The translations under genes and the position numbers were made by a program. A stretch of 64,000 nucleotides of DNA, from the NCBI RefSeq assembly GCF_905397285.1, contig NZ_CAJPUX010000006.1:62001-126000 (forward strand), given 5' to 3'. Position 1 is the stretch's first letter, and the number at the start of each line of letters is the position of its first letter. The notes under the pieces were generated by a model that saw only the letters and a program-made list of their open reading frames with translations, was not told where the DNA came from and made no database searches. The DNA comes from Cupriavidus plantarum. GTDB taxonomy: Bacteria > Pseudomonadota > Gammaproteobacteria > Burkholderiales > Burkholderiaceae. Positions 34,829 to 46,762 of this stretch are shown here, in pieces.

Positions 34829-36013
34829 ATGCGTCCACTGCCCACGCCGTCCACCCAGCATGCCCCTCCCGGGTCCGCCGCCCGCCGACGCGCGCTCGCG
34901 GTGCTGGCCGCGACGGGCGCCGGCATGGCGATGCCTTCGCGCGCACAGACCGCGAGTGCGGCGCCTGGCGGCCGCCGGCAGCTCGTGGTCGTGCACCTCG
35001 TGAGCCGTGCGGGCGCTCAGGCGGACCTCGCGCGCGATTATCTCGCTGGCGCCAAGGTGATGTTCGACGCCGCCAATGCCTCGAATGCCGCCAATGCCCC
35101 GAATGGCGGCCTCCATATCTCGCACATCGCGCGCGATGCCGATCCGGATCCGCGTCACGCGCTGCGGCAAGCCATCGCCCTCGTCGACAACGAACGCGCG
35201 GACGTGCTGTTCGGTCCCGGTGACGGCCTGCTGCCCGCCCTCGTGCAATCGTCCGAGATCATGCGCCGGGGCGTGCAGATCGTCGCACCGTTGTCAGGGC
35301 TGTCGCTGCCCGCCGAGAACGTCTGGTACACGCGGTCGGACTATCAATCGGAGCTCGACGCCGCGGTGAAGCAGTTGCGCAAGTATGGCTTGTCGGGTAT
35401 CGCGCTCGCCGTCGCGCCGGACTTCGCGGACGGCACGCTGCGCAAGGGCACCCCATGGCTGGCGCGCATGGAACAGGACATGGCCACGCGCGCGTTCGAG
35501 TTGACCGGTGACGTCACGGAGAGCGCGCGCCTGATCGCCGCGCGCAAGCCCGGGGCGGTGGTGATCGCGGGCGATACGCTCGCGTACGGCAACCTCGGCC
35601 GCGCGCTCGCGGCGCAGGGATGGTTCGGCTTTCTGGTGGGGCTGTCCTCGGTCAGCCCGGCCTCCGCGCGCGAGATTCTCGGCGCCCGTTACGCCGGCGG
35701 CATCGTGCTGACGCAGGTGGCACCGGGTCCGCAGGAATCGACATTGCGCGTCGTGAAGGAGCACGTCGCGCGCATGAAGCAATATCTCGACGAACCGCCC
35801 TCACCCGCGACGATGGCGGGCTATATCGGCGCGGCATGGCTCGTGCGCGCAGCGGCGGGTACGCGCGCGGCGGGCGCGGTCGAACTGCGGCGGGCGATGC
35901 AGTCGCGCGTCGACGTCGGGGATTTCCTGCTGGACTTCACGCGCGGGGCGCGTGGGTCGCAATACGTGCAGCTCGCGGTAATCGGCAAGGACGGCGCGCC
36001 GCAGCGGGCCTAG
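34829..36013 (+). CDS. lone periplasmic substrate-binding protein (LivJ-like, type 1 fold)
   Basis: 394 residues. The N-terminus has a twin-arginine-like start (AARRRALAVLAATGAGMAM) with cleavage near SRAQT. The mature part has the two-lobe fold of ABC-type branched-chain or aromatic substrate binders (VVVHLVSRAGAQADLARDY, DVLFGPGDGLLPAL, VWYTRSDYQSELDAAVKQL, VLTQVAPGPQESTL). It has no permease or ATPase next door and is divergent from hemN. It may serve a transporter elsewhere or act as a sensor. The AANASNAANAPNG stretch (about 83-93) is a low-complexity insert. Confidence 0.8.
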   Translation: MRPLPTPSTQHAPPGSAARRRALAVLAATGAGMAMPSRAQTASAAPGGRRQLVVVHLVSRAGAQADLARDYLAGAKVMFDAANASNAANAPNGGLHISHIARDADPDPRHALRQAIALVDNERADVLFGPGDGLLPALVQSSEIMRRGVQIVAPLSGLSLPAENVWYTRSDYQSELDAAVKQLRKYGLSGIALAVAPDFADGTLRKGTPWLARMEQDMATRAFELTGDVTESARLIAARKPGAVVIAGDTLAYGNLGRALAAQGWFGFLVGLSSVSPASAREILGARYAGGIVLTQVAPGPQESTLRVVKEHVARMKQYLDEPPSPATMAGYIGAAWLVRAAAGTRAAGAVELRRAMQSRVDVGDFLLDFTRGARGSQYVQLAVIGKDGAPQRA

Positions 36014-36057
36014 GCACCCCGCCGTCGGGCAAGCCTCGCGCGCAAAACGCGCGGGGC

Positions 36058-37389
36058 TCAGTCTCTCGGCAGCACGATGCGCACGCGTAGGCCGCCTTCC
36101 AGTCGGTTCGACAACTCGAGCTCCCCGCCATGCCGCGCGACGATGTCCGCGGCAATCGCGAGGCCCATGCCCACACCGCCCGTCGCCCGGCTGCGCGACG
36201 ACTCCACGCGATAGAACGGCTCGAGCACGCGTTGCAATTCCGCCGGCGGAATGCCGGGACCGCTGTCGCACACATCGATTAACACGCGCTCGGCGCTATC
36301 CGACAGCACGATCTGCGCGGCACCGCCATAGCGATGCGCGTTCTCGACGAGGTTCACCACCGCGCGCCGCAATTCGGCGGGATACGCATGCATCGGCTGC
36401 GCGCTGCCGACCAGCACGACATCCTGCCCGATCTCCTGCGCATCGTCGACGATCGCCTGCAGCAGCGCCTGCACATCGACACGCTGGCGCGGCCCCGTCG
36501 CACCGTCGCGCTCGCGCAGGTAATACAGGGTGGCGTCGATCAGCCCGTTCATCTCGGCGAGATCCTGCCGCAGCCGATAGCGCACGTCGTTGCTTTCGAT
36601 GCGTTCGATACGCAGGCTCATGCGCGTGAGCGGCGTGCGCAGATCGTGCGACACGGCGGCCAGAAAACGCGACTGTTGCGCGAGCTGCGTGCGAATGCGC
36701 TGCTGCATCAGGTTCAGCGCATGCGTCGCGGCGCGTGCTTCGGCGGGACCGGTATGTTCGTCGAGCGGCGGCGCATGGACGTCCTGCGCGAGCCGCCCCG
36801 CGCCGCGCGCAAGCTGCTGCACGGGACGCGCGAGCAGGCGCGCGCCCACCCAGGAGGCGATGAGGATTGCGGCCAGCTGGAAGACCATGCCGAGGTGCGG
36901 CGGCCACAGGCCGTGCAGCAGAAAGAAGCCGCCATCGGGCGGCTCACGATGCGGTCCATCGAAGCGACCGTTGAAGGGCCCTCCCGGTGGGCCGCCATGC
37001 ATGCCCGGGGCATCAGGCCTGAAGCCCGGACGGAAGCGGTCGTCGTGCAGGCTGCGCAGCGGCGGTCCGTAGTAATCGTCGTCGTCGATGTCGCCATCGC
37101 CGTCCGTGTCGGCGCGTTGCAGCAAGGCACCGGGCGCGGACGCCGGACCCGTACCGCCCGTGGCGCCACCGGCCATCGCCTCCGACGCGGCGCGCCGCAT
37201 CTGCTGCGCGTGCCGGTCCGAGCCGGGCCGCGGAAACAGCCCTTCGATGACGGTCACGCCGAGCACGTGGACGGCCAGCATGATCGCGGCCATGACGAAG
37301 AACAACCGCACGAACATCGAATCGTGGCGCCGTTCGCGCCAGACACTTTCGGTACTCGATTCCCCGCGCGGCTGCATCGACTCGGCCAT
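36058..37389 (-). CDS. two-component sensor histidine kinase with a periplasmic EF-hand loop
   Basis: 443 residues. TM1 about 25-50, periplasmic domain about 52-162, TM2 about 163-185, HAMP (about 185-235), HisKA with FLAAVSHDLRTPLTRM (phospho-His 248), HATPase with NLVENAHRYGG and DSGPGIPPAEL, GVGMGLAIAADIV. The periplasmic domain contains DTDGDGDIDDDD at residues 94-105, which fits the EF-hand loop pattern D-x-D-x-D-G-x-I-x-x-x-D, and further Gly/Pro/Phe-rich repeats (GPPGGPFNGRFDGP). It probably senses calcium or another divalent ion; the signal is inferred. The gene is 5 nt downstream of its response regulator. Confidence 0.9.
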   Translation of the reverse strand: MAESMQPRGESSTESVWRERRHDSMFVRLFFVMAAIMLAVHVLGVTVIEGLFPRPGSDRHAQQMRRAASEAMAGGATGGTGPASAPGALLQRADTDGDGDIDDDDYYGPPLRSLHDDRFRPGFRPDAPGMHGGPPGGPFNGRFDGPHREPPDGGFFLLHGLWPPHLGMVFQLAAILIASWVGARLLARPVQQLARGAGRLAQDVHAPPLDEHTGPAEARAATHALNLMQQRIRTQLAQQSRFLAAVSHDLRTPLTRMSLRIERIESNDVRYRLRQDLAEMNGLIDATLYYLRERDGATGPRQRVDVQALLQAIVDDAQEIGQDVVLVGSAQPMHAYPAELRRAVVNLVENAHRYGGAAQIVLSDSAERVLIDVCDSGPGIPPAELQRVLEPFYRVESSRSRATGGVGMGLAIAADIVARHGGELELSNRLEGGLRVRIVLPRD

Positions 37390-37394
37390 GCGCG

Positions 37395-38123
37395 TCAGTG
37401 TTCCACGCTGCCGGTGAACACGTACCCTTCGCCGCGCACCGTGCGGATCAGCGCGGAGTCGCGCGGATCGTCACGCAGCTTCTGACGCAGGCGCGAGACC
37501 AGCAGATCGATACTGCGGTCGAAAACATCGAGGTCGCGCCCACGTGCCTGATTGATCAACACCTCCCGGTCGAGCACGCGGTTCGGATGTTCGATGAAGG
37601 TCAGCAGCAGGCGAAATTCGGCGTTCGAGAGCGGCACGATCGTGTCCTCCTCGTCCACGAGCTGCCGCAGCGTCGTATTGAGCCGCCAGTTGGCAAAGCG
37701 CAGTTCGTGACCGGCGGCCACGGCGGAGCGCTTGTTGTCGGCGCGGCTGCGCCGCAGCACCGTATGGATGCGCGCAACAAGCTCCCGCATTTCGAACGGC
37801 TTGGTCACGTAGTCGTCGGCACCCACCTCGAGGCCCACCACGCGGTCGGCGAGTTCGGCGCGCGCCGTCAGCATGATCACGGGCGTATTGCCCTGATCGC
37901 GAAGTTCGCGGCACAGCGTCAGGCCGTTCTCTCCATGCAGCGAAAGGTCGAGGATGACGAGGTCGTAGCTGTTCTGACTCATCGCGGACCGCATGGCCGC
38001 GCCGCCTTCGGCGCCGTCCGCCTCCATGCCGAATGTCGCGAGGTACTCAGCGAGCATGGAACGAATCTGGGGATCGTCATCGACGATCAGCAAGCGGATG
38101 GGGAGCGAGGGCGAAAGATTCAT
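37395..38123 (-). CDS. OmpR/PhoB-family response regulator
   Basis: 242 residues. The receiver domain (1-120) has the acidic pocket DDD (15-17), phospho-acceptor D59 in VILDLSLHG, TA region and K109 in VTKPFEMREL. The winged-helix DNA-binding domain (about 140-240) has LSNAEFRLLLTFIEHPNRVLDREVL, SIDLLVSRLRQKL and RTVRGEGYVF. It works with the EF-hand kinase in the same operon and is the first gene. It resembles OmpR-type regulators of outer-membrane or efflux genes; targets are unknown. The ATG at 38123 has no strong ribosome-binding site. Confidence 0.92.
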   Translation of the reverse strand: MNLSPSLPIRLLIVDDDPQIRSMLAEYLATFGMEADGAEGGAAMRSAMSQNSYDLVILDLSLHGENGLTLCRELRDQGNTPVIMLTARAELADRVVGLEVGADDYVTKPFEMRELVARIHTVLRRSRADNKRSAVAAGHELRFANWRLNTTLRQLVDEEDTIVPLSNAEFRLLLTFIEHPNRVLDREVLINQARGRDLDVFDRSIDLLVSRLRQKLRDDPRDSALIRTVRGEGYVFTGSVEH

Positions 38124-38458
38124 GGCAACTCGATAGAACGGCGCGCTGACACGCGAAAATCACTGTACCAGCTTGCCGTTGGCGTGCCGAGAACGATTTG
38201 TATCCACTTTGGTACGTGACGCGGGCGCCATGCATTGCGGAAGGCAGGGCGGCAGCCGGGAAAAAAACGCCCCCGGTGCTGCCGCGCCGGGAGCGTTCAA
38301 CAGGGAAGAAGCCAGGCGCATGCCTGGCCACACCGCAACCGAAGGGCGAGCGCGGTGCGACGCATGACGCCGAGACGTCTCGCGTTCCGCCATGCTAGGG
38401 GCGGCCGCGCGGACGGTCTTGTCCGGCTTGTATCAGATGTATTGCAGGGGCGCAGACA
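38124..38458. other. 335-nt gene-free stretch
   Basis: Intergenic region between rep (ends 38459) and the response regulator (starts 38123). It contains the rep terminator at 38259-38297 and presumably the promoter of the two-component operon. No gene, repeat family or RNA recognised otherwise. Confidence 0.5.
38259..38297 (-). terminator. rho-independent terminator of rep
   Basis: On the minus strand AACGCTCCCGG pairs with CCGGGGGCGTT (one mismatch or wobble), followed by TTTTTCCC. The stem spans 38266-38297 and the T-run 38261-38265. Confidence 0.8.
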
Positions 38459-40555
38459 TCAGCCGGCGACCGTCTTGCCCGCATTGCCGAGCAGCGCCTT
38501 GAGGCCCGCGAGTCGGTCCTTGGGGCTCATCGCCGGCGTCTCGTCCTTCGGCGCAGGCGCTTCCTCGAGCTTCATTTCGGCGATGAAGCGCGACGGCTCG
38601 CACGAGTAAGTCTCGCGCGCGCGCTTGCGCTTCTTGCACCAGCTGATCTGGAGGCTGCGCTGTGCCCGCGTGATGCCCACGTACATGAGGCGCCGCTCTT
38701 CCTCGATCTTCTCGTCGCTCATGTCTTCGTCCTCGCGCGCATGGGGCAGGATGCCCTCCTCCACGCCGACGAGGAACACGTGCGGGTACTCGAGGCCCTT
38801 CGACGCATGCAGCGTGGACAGCCGCACGGCGTCCGGATCCTCTTCCCGGCCTTCGAGCATGCTCATCAGCGCGACGGTCTGCGTGAGCTCGAGCAGATTC
38901 TTGCCCTCGTCGCCGAAGCCGTCGGCATTGTCGAAGCCGGTCGCTTCCGCGCCGTCCGCGGGCTCGGGACGCGTGCCCTTGCGCTTGAGCCAGTCGAGGA
39001 ACTCGAGCGTATTGGTCCAGCGCGACTGCGCCTGCCGCTCGTCGAACGTGTCGTACAGGTAGGCCTCGTAGTGGATGCCCTCCATCAGGTCGTCGAGCAC
39101 GACCGTCGCGGGGTCCTTGCCGGCGCGGTCGGCCAGCCGGACCATCGACTCGCAGAAGACGCGCAGCGGCTCCAGCTGGCGAGGCTGCAGCTTGCCTTCG
39201 ATCCCGCCCATCATCGCGGCCTCGAACAGCGACACCTTGGCCTGCCCCGCGAACGTGCCAAGCACCTCCAGCGTGGTCGTGCCGATGCCCCGGCGCGGCG
39301 TGGTAATCGCGCGGATGAACGCGGGATCGTCGTCCGGGTTCGCGATCAGCCGCAGGTACGCGCAGATGTCCTTGATCTCGGCCTTGTCGAAAAAGCTCTG
39401 GCCGCCCGACAGCACGTATGGAATGCGCTCGCGTCGCAAGATCTGCTCGAACAGCCGCGCCTGATGGTTGCCGCGATAGAGAATCGCGTAGTCGCGGAAC
39501 TGCGCGCGCCGTTCGAACTTGTGCGCGGAGAGCCGGAACACCACAGACTCGGCCTCATGCTCTTCGTCGTTCATGCCATGCACGGCGATCGGGTCGCCCA
39601 TCCCATGCTCGCTCCAGAGCTTCTTGTCGAACAGCTTGGGATTGTTCGCGATGACGGCGTTGGCGGCCTCGAGAATGCGTACCGTCGAGCGGTAGTTCTG
39701 TTCGAGCTTGATGACCTTCAGGTCCGGATAGTCGGTCTGCAGCAGGCGCAGGTTGTCGAGCGTGGCGCCGCGCCAGCCATAGATCGCCTGATCGTCGTCG
39801 CCCACGGCCGTGAATGCCGGCGCGCGCAGGTGAGAGCCGCCCGCCAGCTGCTTGAGCAGCTGGTACTGGCACGCGTTGGTGTCCTGGTACTCGTCCACGA
39901 GGAAGTAGCGCAGGCGGTTCTGCCATTTGAGGCGGACCGCCTCGTCGCGCGCGAACAGCTCCGCCGGCAGCCGGATCAGGTCGTCGAAGTCGACGGCCTG
40001 ATAGGCATGCAGCGTGGCCACGTAGTTGCGGTAGACCAGCGCGGCCTGATGTTCGTCCGCATTGGACGCCTGGGCGATAGCCGTCTCCGGATCGATCATG
40101 CCGTTCTTCCACAGCGAGATCGTGCCCTGCACGCTGCGGATCAGCTTCTTGTCGGTGGTGGCGAGCTGTTCCTGCACGAGGCCGAAACAGTCGTCGGCAT
40201 CCATGATCGAAAACTGCGGCTTGAGCCCCAGATGCTCCGCCTCCATACGCAGGATCTGCACGCCGAGCGAGTGAAACGTACACACGGTCAACTGCTTGAG
40301 CGGAATCCGCTTGCCCTCGCGCGTGGTCTTGCCCTCCATCAGCTTGGCGATGCGCTCCTGCATCTCCTTGGCCGCCTTGTTCGTGAAGGTCACGGCCGCG
40401 ATGTGGCGGGGCTCGAAGCCCTTGTCCTCGATCAGGTGGGCGATCTTCTGCGTGATCACGCGCGTCTTGCCGGAGCCCGCCCCCGCCAGTACAAGGCAGG
40501 GCCCGTCCAGATAGCGGACGGCTTCGGATTGCGCGGCGTTGAGTCCGTGGGTCAT
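38459..40555 (-). CDS. rep: ATP-dependent DNA helicase Rep (UvrD/Rep family)
   Basis: 698 residues, superfamily 1A helicase. Motif I GPCLVLAGAGSGKTRVIT, motif Ia VTFTNKAAKEM, motif II VDEYQDTN, motif III GDDDQAIYGWRGA, motif IV EQNYRSTVRILEAAN, motif V LSTLHASKGLEYPHVF and motif VI YVGITRAQ are all present. The start and the first 120 residues are closer to Rep than to UvrD. It translocates 3' to 5' and clears proteins ahead of replication forks. The C-terminal tail (about 660-698) is acidic/Pro-rich and lineage-specific. It ends at a terminator at 38259. Confidence 0.93.
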   Translation of the reverse strand: MTHGLNAAQSEAVRYLDGPCLVLAGAGSGKTRVITQKIAHLIEDKGFEPRHIAAVTFTNKAAKEMQERIAKLMEGKTTREGKRIPLKQLTVCTFHSLGVQILRMEAEHLGLKPQFSIMDADDCFGLVQEQLATTDKKLIRSVQGTISLWKNGMIDPETAIAQASNADEHQAALVYRNYVATLHAYQAVDFDDLIRLPAELFARDEAVRLKWQNRLRYFLVDEYQDTNACQYQLLKQLAGGSHLRAPAFTAVGDDDQAIYGWRGATLDNLRLLQTDYPDLKVIKLEQNYRSTVRILEAANAVIANNPKLFDKKLWSEHGMGDPIAVHGMNDEEHEAESVVFRLSAHKFERRAQFRDYAILYRGNHQARLFEQILRRERIPYVLSGGQSFFDKAEIKDICAYLRLIANPDDDPAFIRAITTPRRGIGTTTLEVLGTFAGQAKVSLFEAAMMGGIEGKLQPRQLEPLRVFCESMVRLADRAGKDPATVVLDDLMEGIHYEAYLYDTFDERQAQSRWTNTLEFLDWLKRKGTRPEPADGAEATGFDNADGFGDEGKNLLELTQTVALMSMLEGREEDPDAVRLSTLHASKGLEYPHVFLVGVEEGILPHAREDEDMSDEKIEEERRLMYVGITRAQRSLQISWCKKRKRARETYSCEPSRFIAEMKLEEAPAPKDETPAMSPKDRLAGLKALLGNAGKTVAG

Positions 40556-40854
40556 GGGGGATGGGAGTCAGGCGAGGCGCGTTGCACGTGGCGTTCAAGA
40601 CACGCGACGGACGGCGACGAGAAAGCGGTCGATGGTAGCACGCGCACCTTCACCGCACCTTCACCGCTTGCCCGGAGCGACGCACCCGGGCCCGAGGTGT
40701 TTCATCGCGGTAACACTTGGTAAGGGTCCGTAAGCCGGCGCAACTCGCGGCACGAATGTTGCCTCTTAGTGTCATGGCACGCGAGGCCGTCGGGCAGTCA
40801 GGGCGGTACGAGGGCGGCGCCACCGATAACTCAACACCAAAATGGAGAGCCATC
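40556..40854. other. 299-nt gene-free stretch between rep and the lipoprotein gene
   Basis: It carries a perfect 11-bp tandem repeat CGCACCTTCAC (40643-40653 and 40654-40664). A GGAGAG ribosome-binding site precedes the lipoprotein start. No gene or RNA seen. Confidence 0.5.
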
Positions 40855-41079
40855 ATGACTACCTTGAACAAACTGTCCCGCGTCGCACTGATCGGCTTGA
40901 CCGTGAGCCTGTTCGCGGGCTGCGCGGACTGGTCCCCCAAACAGCGGAATACCGCGATCGGCGCGGGCGTCGGCGCGGCCGGCGGCGCGGTGCTGACAAA
41001 CGGCAGCGCGCTGGGTACGCTCGGCGGCGCGGCGGTCGGCGGTGTGGTGGGTAACGTCATTACCAACGACCGGAAGTAA
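40855..41079 (+). CDS. small outer-membrane lipoprotein with glycine zipper (OsmB-like)
   Basis: 74 residues. A lipoprotein signal ends at the lipobox LFAGC (Cys22). The mature part is a glycine-zipper segment (GAGVGAAGGAVLTNGSALGTLG and GAAVGGVVGNVI in two pieces, about 37-70). Such OsmB/SlyB-type small lipoproteins sit at the outer membrane and are often stress induced. It is preceded by GGAGAGCC and lies just upstream of the glycine riboswitch. Confidence 0.85.
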   Translation: MTTLNKLSRVALIGLTVSLFAGCADWSPKQRNTAIGAGVGAAGGAVLTNGSALGTLGGAAVGGVVGNVITNDRK

Positions 41080-41145
41080 TTACATATCCGCCTGAATTAC
41101 GCCGACAGGACGGAGACCCATGCAAGGGACCGGGCCGGGGAGACG

Positions 41146-41174
41146 TTGACACGTTCCCGGCCCTCCCGTACATT
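41146..41174 (+). promoter_or_regulatory. promoter of the glycine-riboswitch/gcvTHP unit
   Basis: TTGACA (41146-41151), 17-nt spacer, TACATT (41169-41174): a near-consensus sigma-70 promoter. The start of transcription is predicted at about 41181, just before the first riboswitch aptamer. Confidence 0.85.
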
Positions 41175-41180
41175 CACGCG

Positions 41181-41425
41181 CATCCGTCCGGGAGAGCGCG
41201 CGTCACTGCGCCGCCGAAGGGGTATCACCCGAAAACTCTCAGGCACCAAGGACCGGTCGGATCGGTGGTGATGCGTCGCTGCATTATGCACAGCATGACT
41301 ACCGAACTCTGGAGAGCGGCACCCGTCATCGCTTGCATGCATGATGAGCGTGTCCACCGAAGGGGCGCGCGAGGCCGGTAAGGTTTCGTAATCTCTCAGG
41401 TATCGAGGACAGAGGGGTCATCCGT
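41181..41425 (+). ncRNA. tandem glycine riboswitch
   Basis: Two consecutive glycine aptamers. The first has GGGAGAG (41190-41196), GCCGAAGGGG (41213-41222) and ACTCTCAGGCACCAAGGACC (41235-41254). The second has GGAGAGCGGCACCC (41311-41324), ACCGAAGGGG (41356-41365) and ATCTCTCAGGTATCGAGGAC (41391-41410) ending in AGAGGGG. These are the conserved cores of the gcvT RNA. Two aptamers cooperate in glycine binding in well-studied cases. The following terminator gives the expression platform, and glycine is expected to turn the gcv genes on. Confidence 0.95.
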
Positions 41426-41484
41426 CGCGACGGCACTATGGCACAGCCATTGCGCCTCGCGACGGATGACCCTTTTTTTGTTTT
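41415..41484 (+). terminator. glycine-riboswitch expression-platform terminator
   Basis: GGGTCATCCGTCGCGA (41415-41430) pairs perfectly with TCGCGACGGATGACCC (41457-41472) over a 26-nt loop, followed by TTTTTTTGTTTT. It begins inside the last conserved bases of the second aptamer, so glycine-stabilised folding of the aptamer would compete with it. Confidence 0.92.
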
Positions 41485-41505
41485 CGCGACCAAAGGAAAG
41501 CCCCC

Positions 41506-42630
41506 ATGACGCTCCAGGCCACGCCCCTCAACGCCATCCACCGCGCCCTCGGCGCCCGCATGGTCGACTTCGGCGGCTGGGACATGCCGGTCAGCTACGG
41601 CTCACAGATCGAGGAGCACAATGCCGTTCGGACCGACGCCGGCATGTTCGACGTCTCCCATATGTGCGTGGTCGATCTGGTCGGCGCCAACACGCGTACC
41701 TTCCTGCGCGGCCTGCTCGCCAATAACGTCGACAAGCTCCAGACGCCGGGCAAGGCACTGTATTCCTGCATGCTCGACGAAAAGGGCGGCGTCATCGACG
41801 ACTTGATCGTCTACTTCTTTGCCGAGGACCGCTTCCGCCTCGTGGTCAACGCCAGCACGGCGCTCGGCGACATCGAATGGATCCGCGCGCGCAACGAGGC
41901 CACCGGCAGCGGTGTCGCCATCACGCCCCGCCGCGCCGATGTGGCCCCCGAAGGCACCGATGCCCTGGCGATCATCGCCGTGCAGGGACCGAACGCCCGG
42001 GGCCGCGTGTATGCGGCCTTCCCTTCGACACAGCCCGCCGATACGCTCAAGCCCTTCAACGCCGTCGTCGTGCAGGACCCCGCCGTCGGCGAACTGATGG
42101 TCGCGCGTACCGGTTACACCGGCGAGGATGGTTTCGAACTCGTGGTGCCGGCTGAAAACGTCGCAGGCATCTGGGAAAAGCTGCAGGCCGCGGGCGTGCG
42201 CCCGGCCGGTCTGGGCGCGCGCGACACGCTGCGCCTGGAGGCCGGCATGAACCTGTACGGCCAGGACATGGATATCGAAACCTCGCCGCTCGACGCGGGC
42301 CTGGCCTGGACGGTGGATCTGCAGAGCGAGCGCGACTTCACCGGCAAGGCGGCACTCGTCGCCAACGGCCAGCGGAAGAGCTTCCTCGGCCTGATCCTGC
42401 GCGACAAGGGTGTGCTGCGTGCGCACCAGAAGGTCATCACCGCTAGCGGCGAAGGCGAGATCACGAGCGGCACGTTCAGCCCTTCGCTGTCGCTGTCTGT
42501 CGCATTCGCACGGTTGCCGAAGGACATCGCGCCCGGTGACGAGGTGCAGGTGGAGATCCGCGACCGCAAACTCGCCGCAACTGTGGTTAAACTGCCGTTT
42601 GTGCGCAATGGCAAGGCACTCGTGAGCTGA
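41506..42630 (+). CDS. gcvT: aminomethyltransferase, glycine cleavage T-protein
   Basis: 374 residues. The start MVDFGGWDMPVSYGSQIEEH and FDVSHMCVVDLVG, then GYTGEDGFELVVP and GARDTLRLEAGMNLYGQDMD, are diagnostic. It transfers the methylene group from the H-protein aminomethyl intermediate to tetrahydrofolate, releasing ammonia. Good ribosome-binding site AAGGAAAG. First gene of gcvTHP, directly after the riboswitch. Confidence 0.98.
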   Translation: MTLQATPLNAIHRALGARMVDFGGWDMPVSYGSQIEEHNAVRTDAGMFDVSHMCVVDLVGANTRTFLRGLLANNVDKLQTPGKALYSCMLDEKGGVIDDLIVYFFAEDRFRLVVNASTALGDIEWIRARNEATGSGVAITPRRADVAPEGTDALAIIAVQGPNARGRVYAAFPSTQPADTLKPFNAVVVQDPAVGELMVARTGYTGEDGFELVVPAENVAGIWEKLQAAGVRPAGLGARDTLRLEAGMNLYGQDMDIETSPLDAGLAWTVDLQSERDFTGKAALVANGQRKSFLGLILRDKGVLRAHQKVITASGEGEITSGTFSPSLSLSVAFARLPKDIAPGDEVQVEIRDRKLAATVVKLPFVRNGKALVS

Positions 42631-42728
42631 AGCTCGCAACCACGGTCGCCCAACAACACGATGGATCGCCGGCAGGCATGGCTGCCTCGCCGGCTCCACA
42701 CCCCAACATCTGTATCCGGAGAAACCTC

Positions 42729-43109
42729 ATGAACTTCCCCGCCGACCTCAAGTACACCGAGTCGCACGAGTGGGTACGCGTCGAAGCCGACGGCACCCTG
42801 ACCATCGGCATCACCGACCATGCGCAGGACGCGCTGGGCGACATCGTCTTTCTGGAACTGCCCGAGGTCGGCCGCACGGTCGGTGCCGGCGACGCACTGG
42901 CCGTCGTGGAATCGGTGAAGGCCGCCTCCGACATCTACGCGCCGGTGGCCGGTGAAGTCATCGCGATCAACGATGCCGCCACGGCCGCGCCGGAAAGCGT
43001 CAACGCCAACGCGTTTGACGCATGGCTGTTCAAGATCAAGCCCGCCAACGGCGACGACGTGAACGGCCTGATGAACGTGGACGCCTACAAGGCCAGCGTC
43101 GGCGCCTGA
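42729..43109 (+). CDS. gcvH: glycine cleavage H-protein (lipoyl carrier)
   Basis: 126 residues. The lipoyl-lysine motif ESVKAASDIYAP carries the attachment Lys; LKYTESHEWVRVEADG and VFLELPEVGRTV match the family. It shuttles the aminomethyl group between P- and T-proteins. Start at 42729 follows CCGGAGAAA. Middle gene of the operon. Confidence 0.98.
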   Translation: MNFPADLKYTESHEWVRVEADGTLTIGITDHAQDALGDIVFLELPEVGRTVGAGDALAVVESVKAASDIYAPVAGEVIAINDAATAAPESVNANAFDAWLFKIKPANGDDVNGLMNVDAYKASVGA

Positions 43110-43210
43110 GCGCCCGCGGCCGCCTCCCGCAGAGCCGGCGGGAGGCACCAGAACGAAGTACCCGGCACGCACCGGCCGACCACCGGTGCCGCCACAACGA
43201 GACCCTTGCC

Positions 43211-46132
<2,922 letters not shown>

Positions 46133-46212
46133 CAGACGGCGTTTGAGGGACGCGTTATGCTCGGAGCGCGCCGCTGATGTGCAGGCGGCGCGTTCCTGAG
46201 GAGAGCTCTCTC

Positions 46213-46734
46213 ATGTGGCATCTCGAAGCGCCGTGGTGGGAATTCGTACTGCGTGGCCTGATCGTCTACGGCTCGCTGCTGCTCCTGATGCGGTTATGTG
46301 GCAAGCGCCAGACCGGCCAGCTCACGCCATTCGATCTCGTCCTGCTGCTGATCATTTCCAACGCCGTGCAGAACGCCATGAACGCCGGCGACAACTCGGT
46401 GGCCGCGGGACTGATACTGGCCTTGACGCTGTTCGGCGCCGATGCCACGCTGGGCTACTTCACCTGGCGCAGCCGGCGGATCGAGTCGATCGTGGACGGC
46501 ACGCCGCAGATACTGATCCACGACGGCCACGTCAACGAGGCGGTCATGCGGCGGGAGCGCATCAGCTCGCACGAGCTGCAGAAGATCCTGCGCCGCCAGG
46601 GCTGCGAACGGCTGGAGCAGGTGCGCTTCGCGATCCTGGAAACCGATGGCACGGTCAGCGTGATGAAGCGCGAAGCCCCGCCGTCGGAAGAGCAACAGCT
46701 GGGCGCGCTGTGGCGCGATCCCGGCGAACCGTAG
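46213..46734 (+). CDS. DUF421 (YcaP/YetF-type) membrane protein
   Basis: 173 residues. Three hydrophobic segments at about 15-35 (GLIVYGSLLLLMRLC), 37-60 (PFDLVLLLIISNAVQNAM) and 65-82 (AGLILALTLFGADATLGYF), then a cytoplasmic domain with DGTPQILIHDGHVNEAVMRRERIS, HELQKILRRQG and RFAILETDGTVSV, the DUF421 signature. Function is unknown in the family. Start at 46213 has GAGGAGAG upstream. It is 80 nt after gcvP and 28 nt before sdaA. Confidence 0.92.
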   Translation: MWHLEAPWWEFVLRGLIVYGSLLLLMRLCGKRQTGQLTPFDLVLLLIISNAVQNAMNAGDNSVAAGLILALTLFGADATLGYFTWRSRRIESIVDGTPQILIHDGHVNEAVMRRERISSHELQKILRRQGCERLEQVRFAILETDGTVSVMKREAPPSEEQQLGALWRDPGEP

Positions 46735-46762
46735 TCATAGGCAGCAGCAAGGGAGGCTTACC

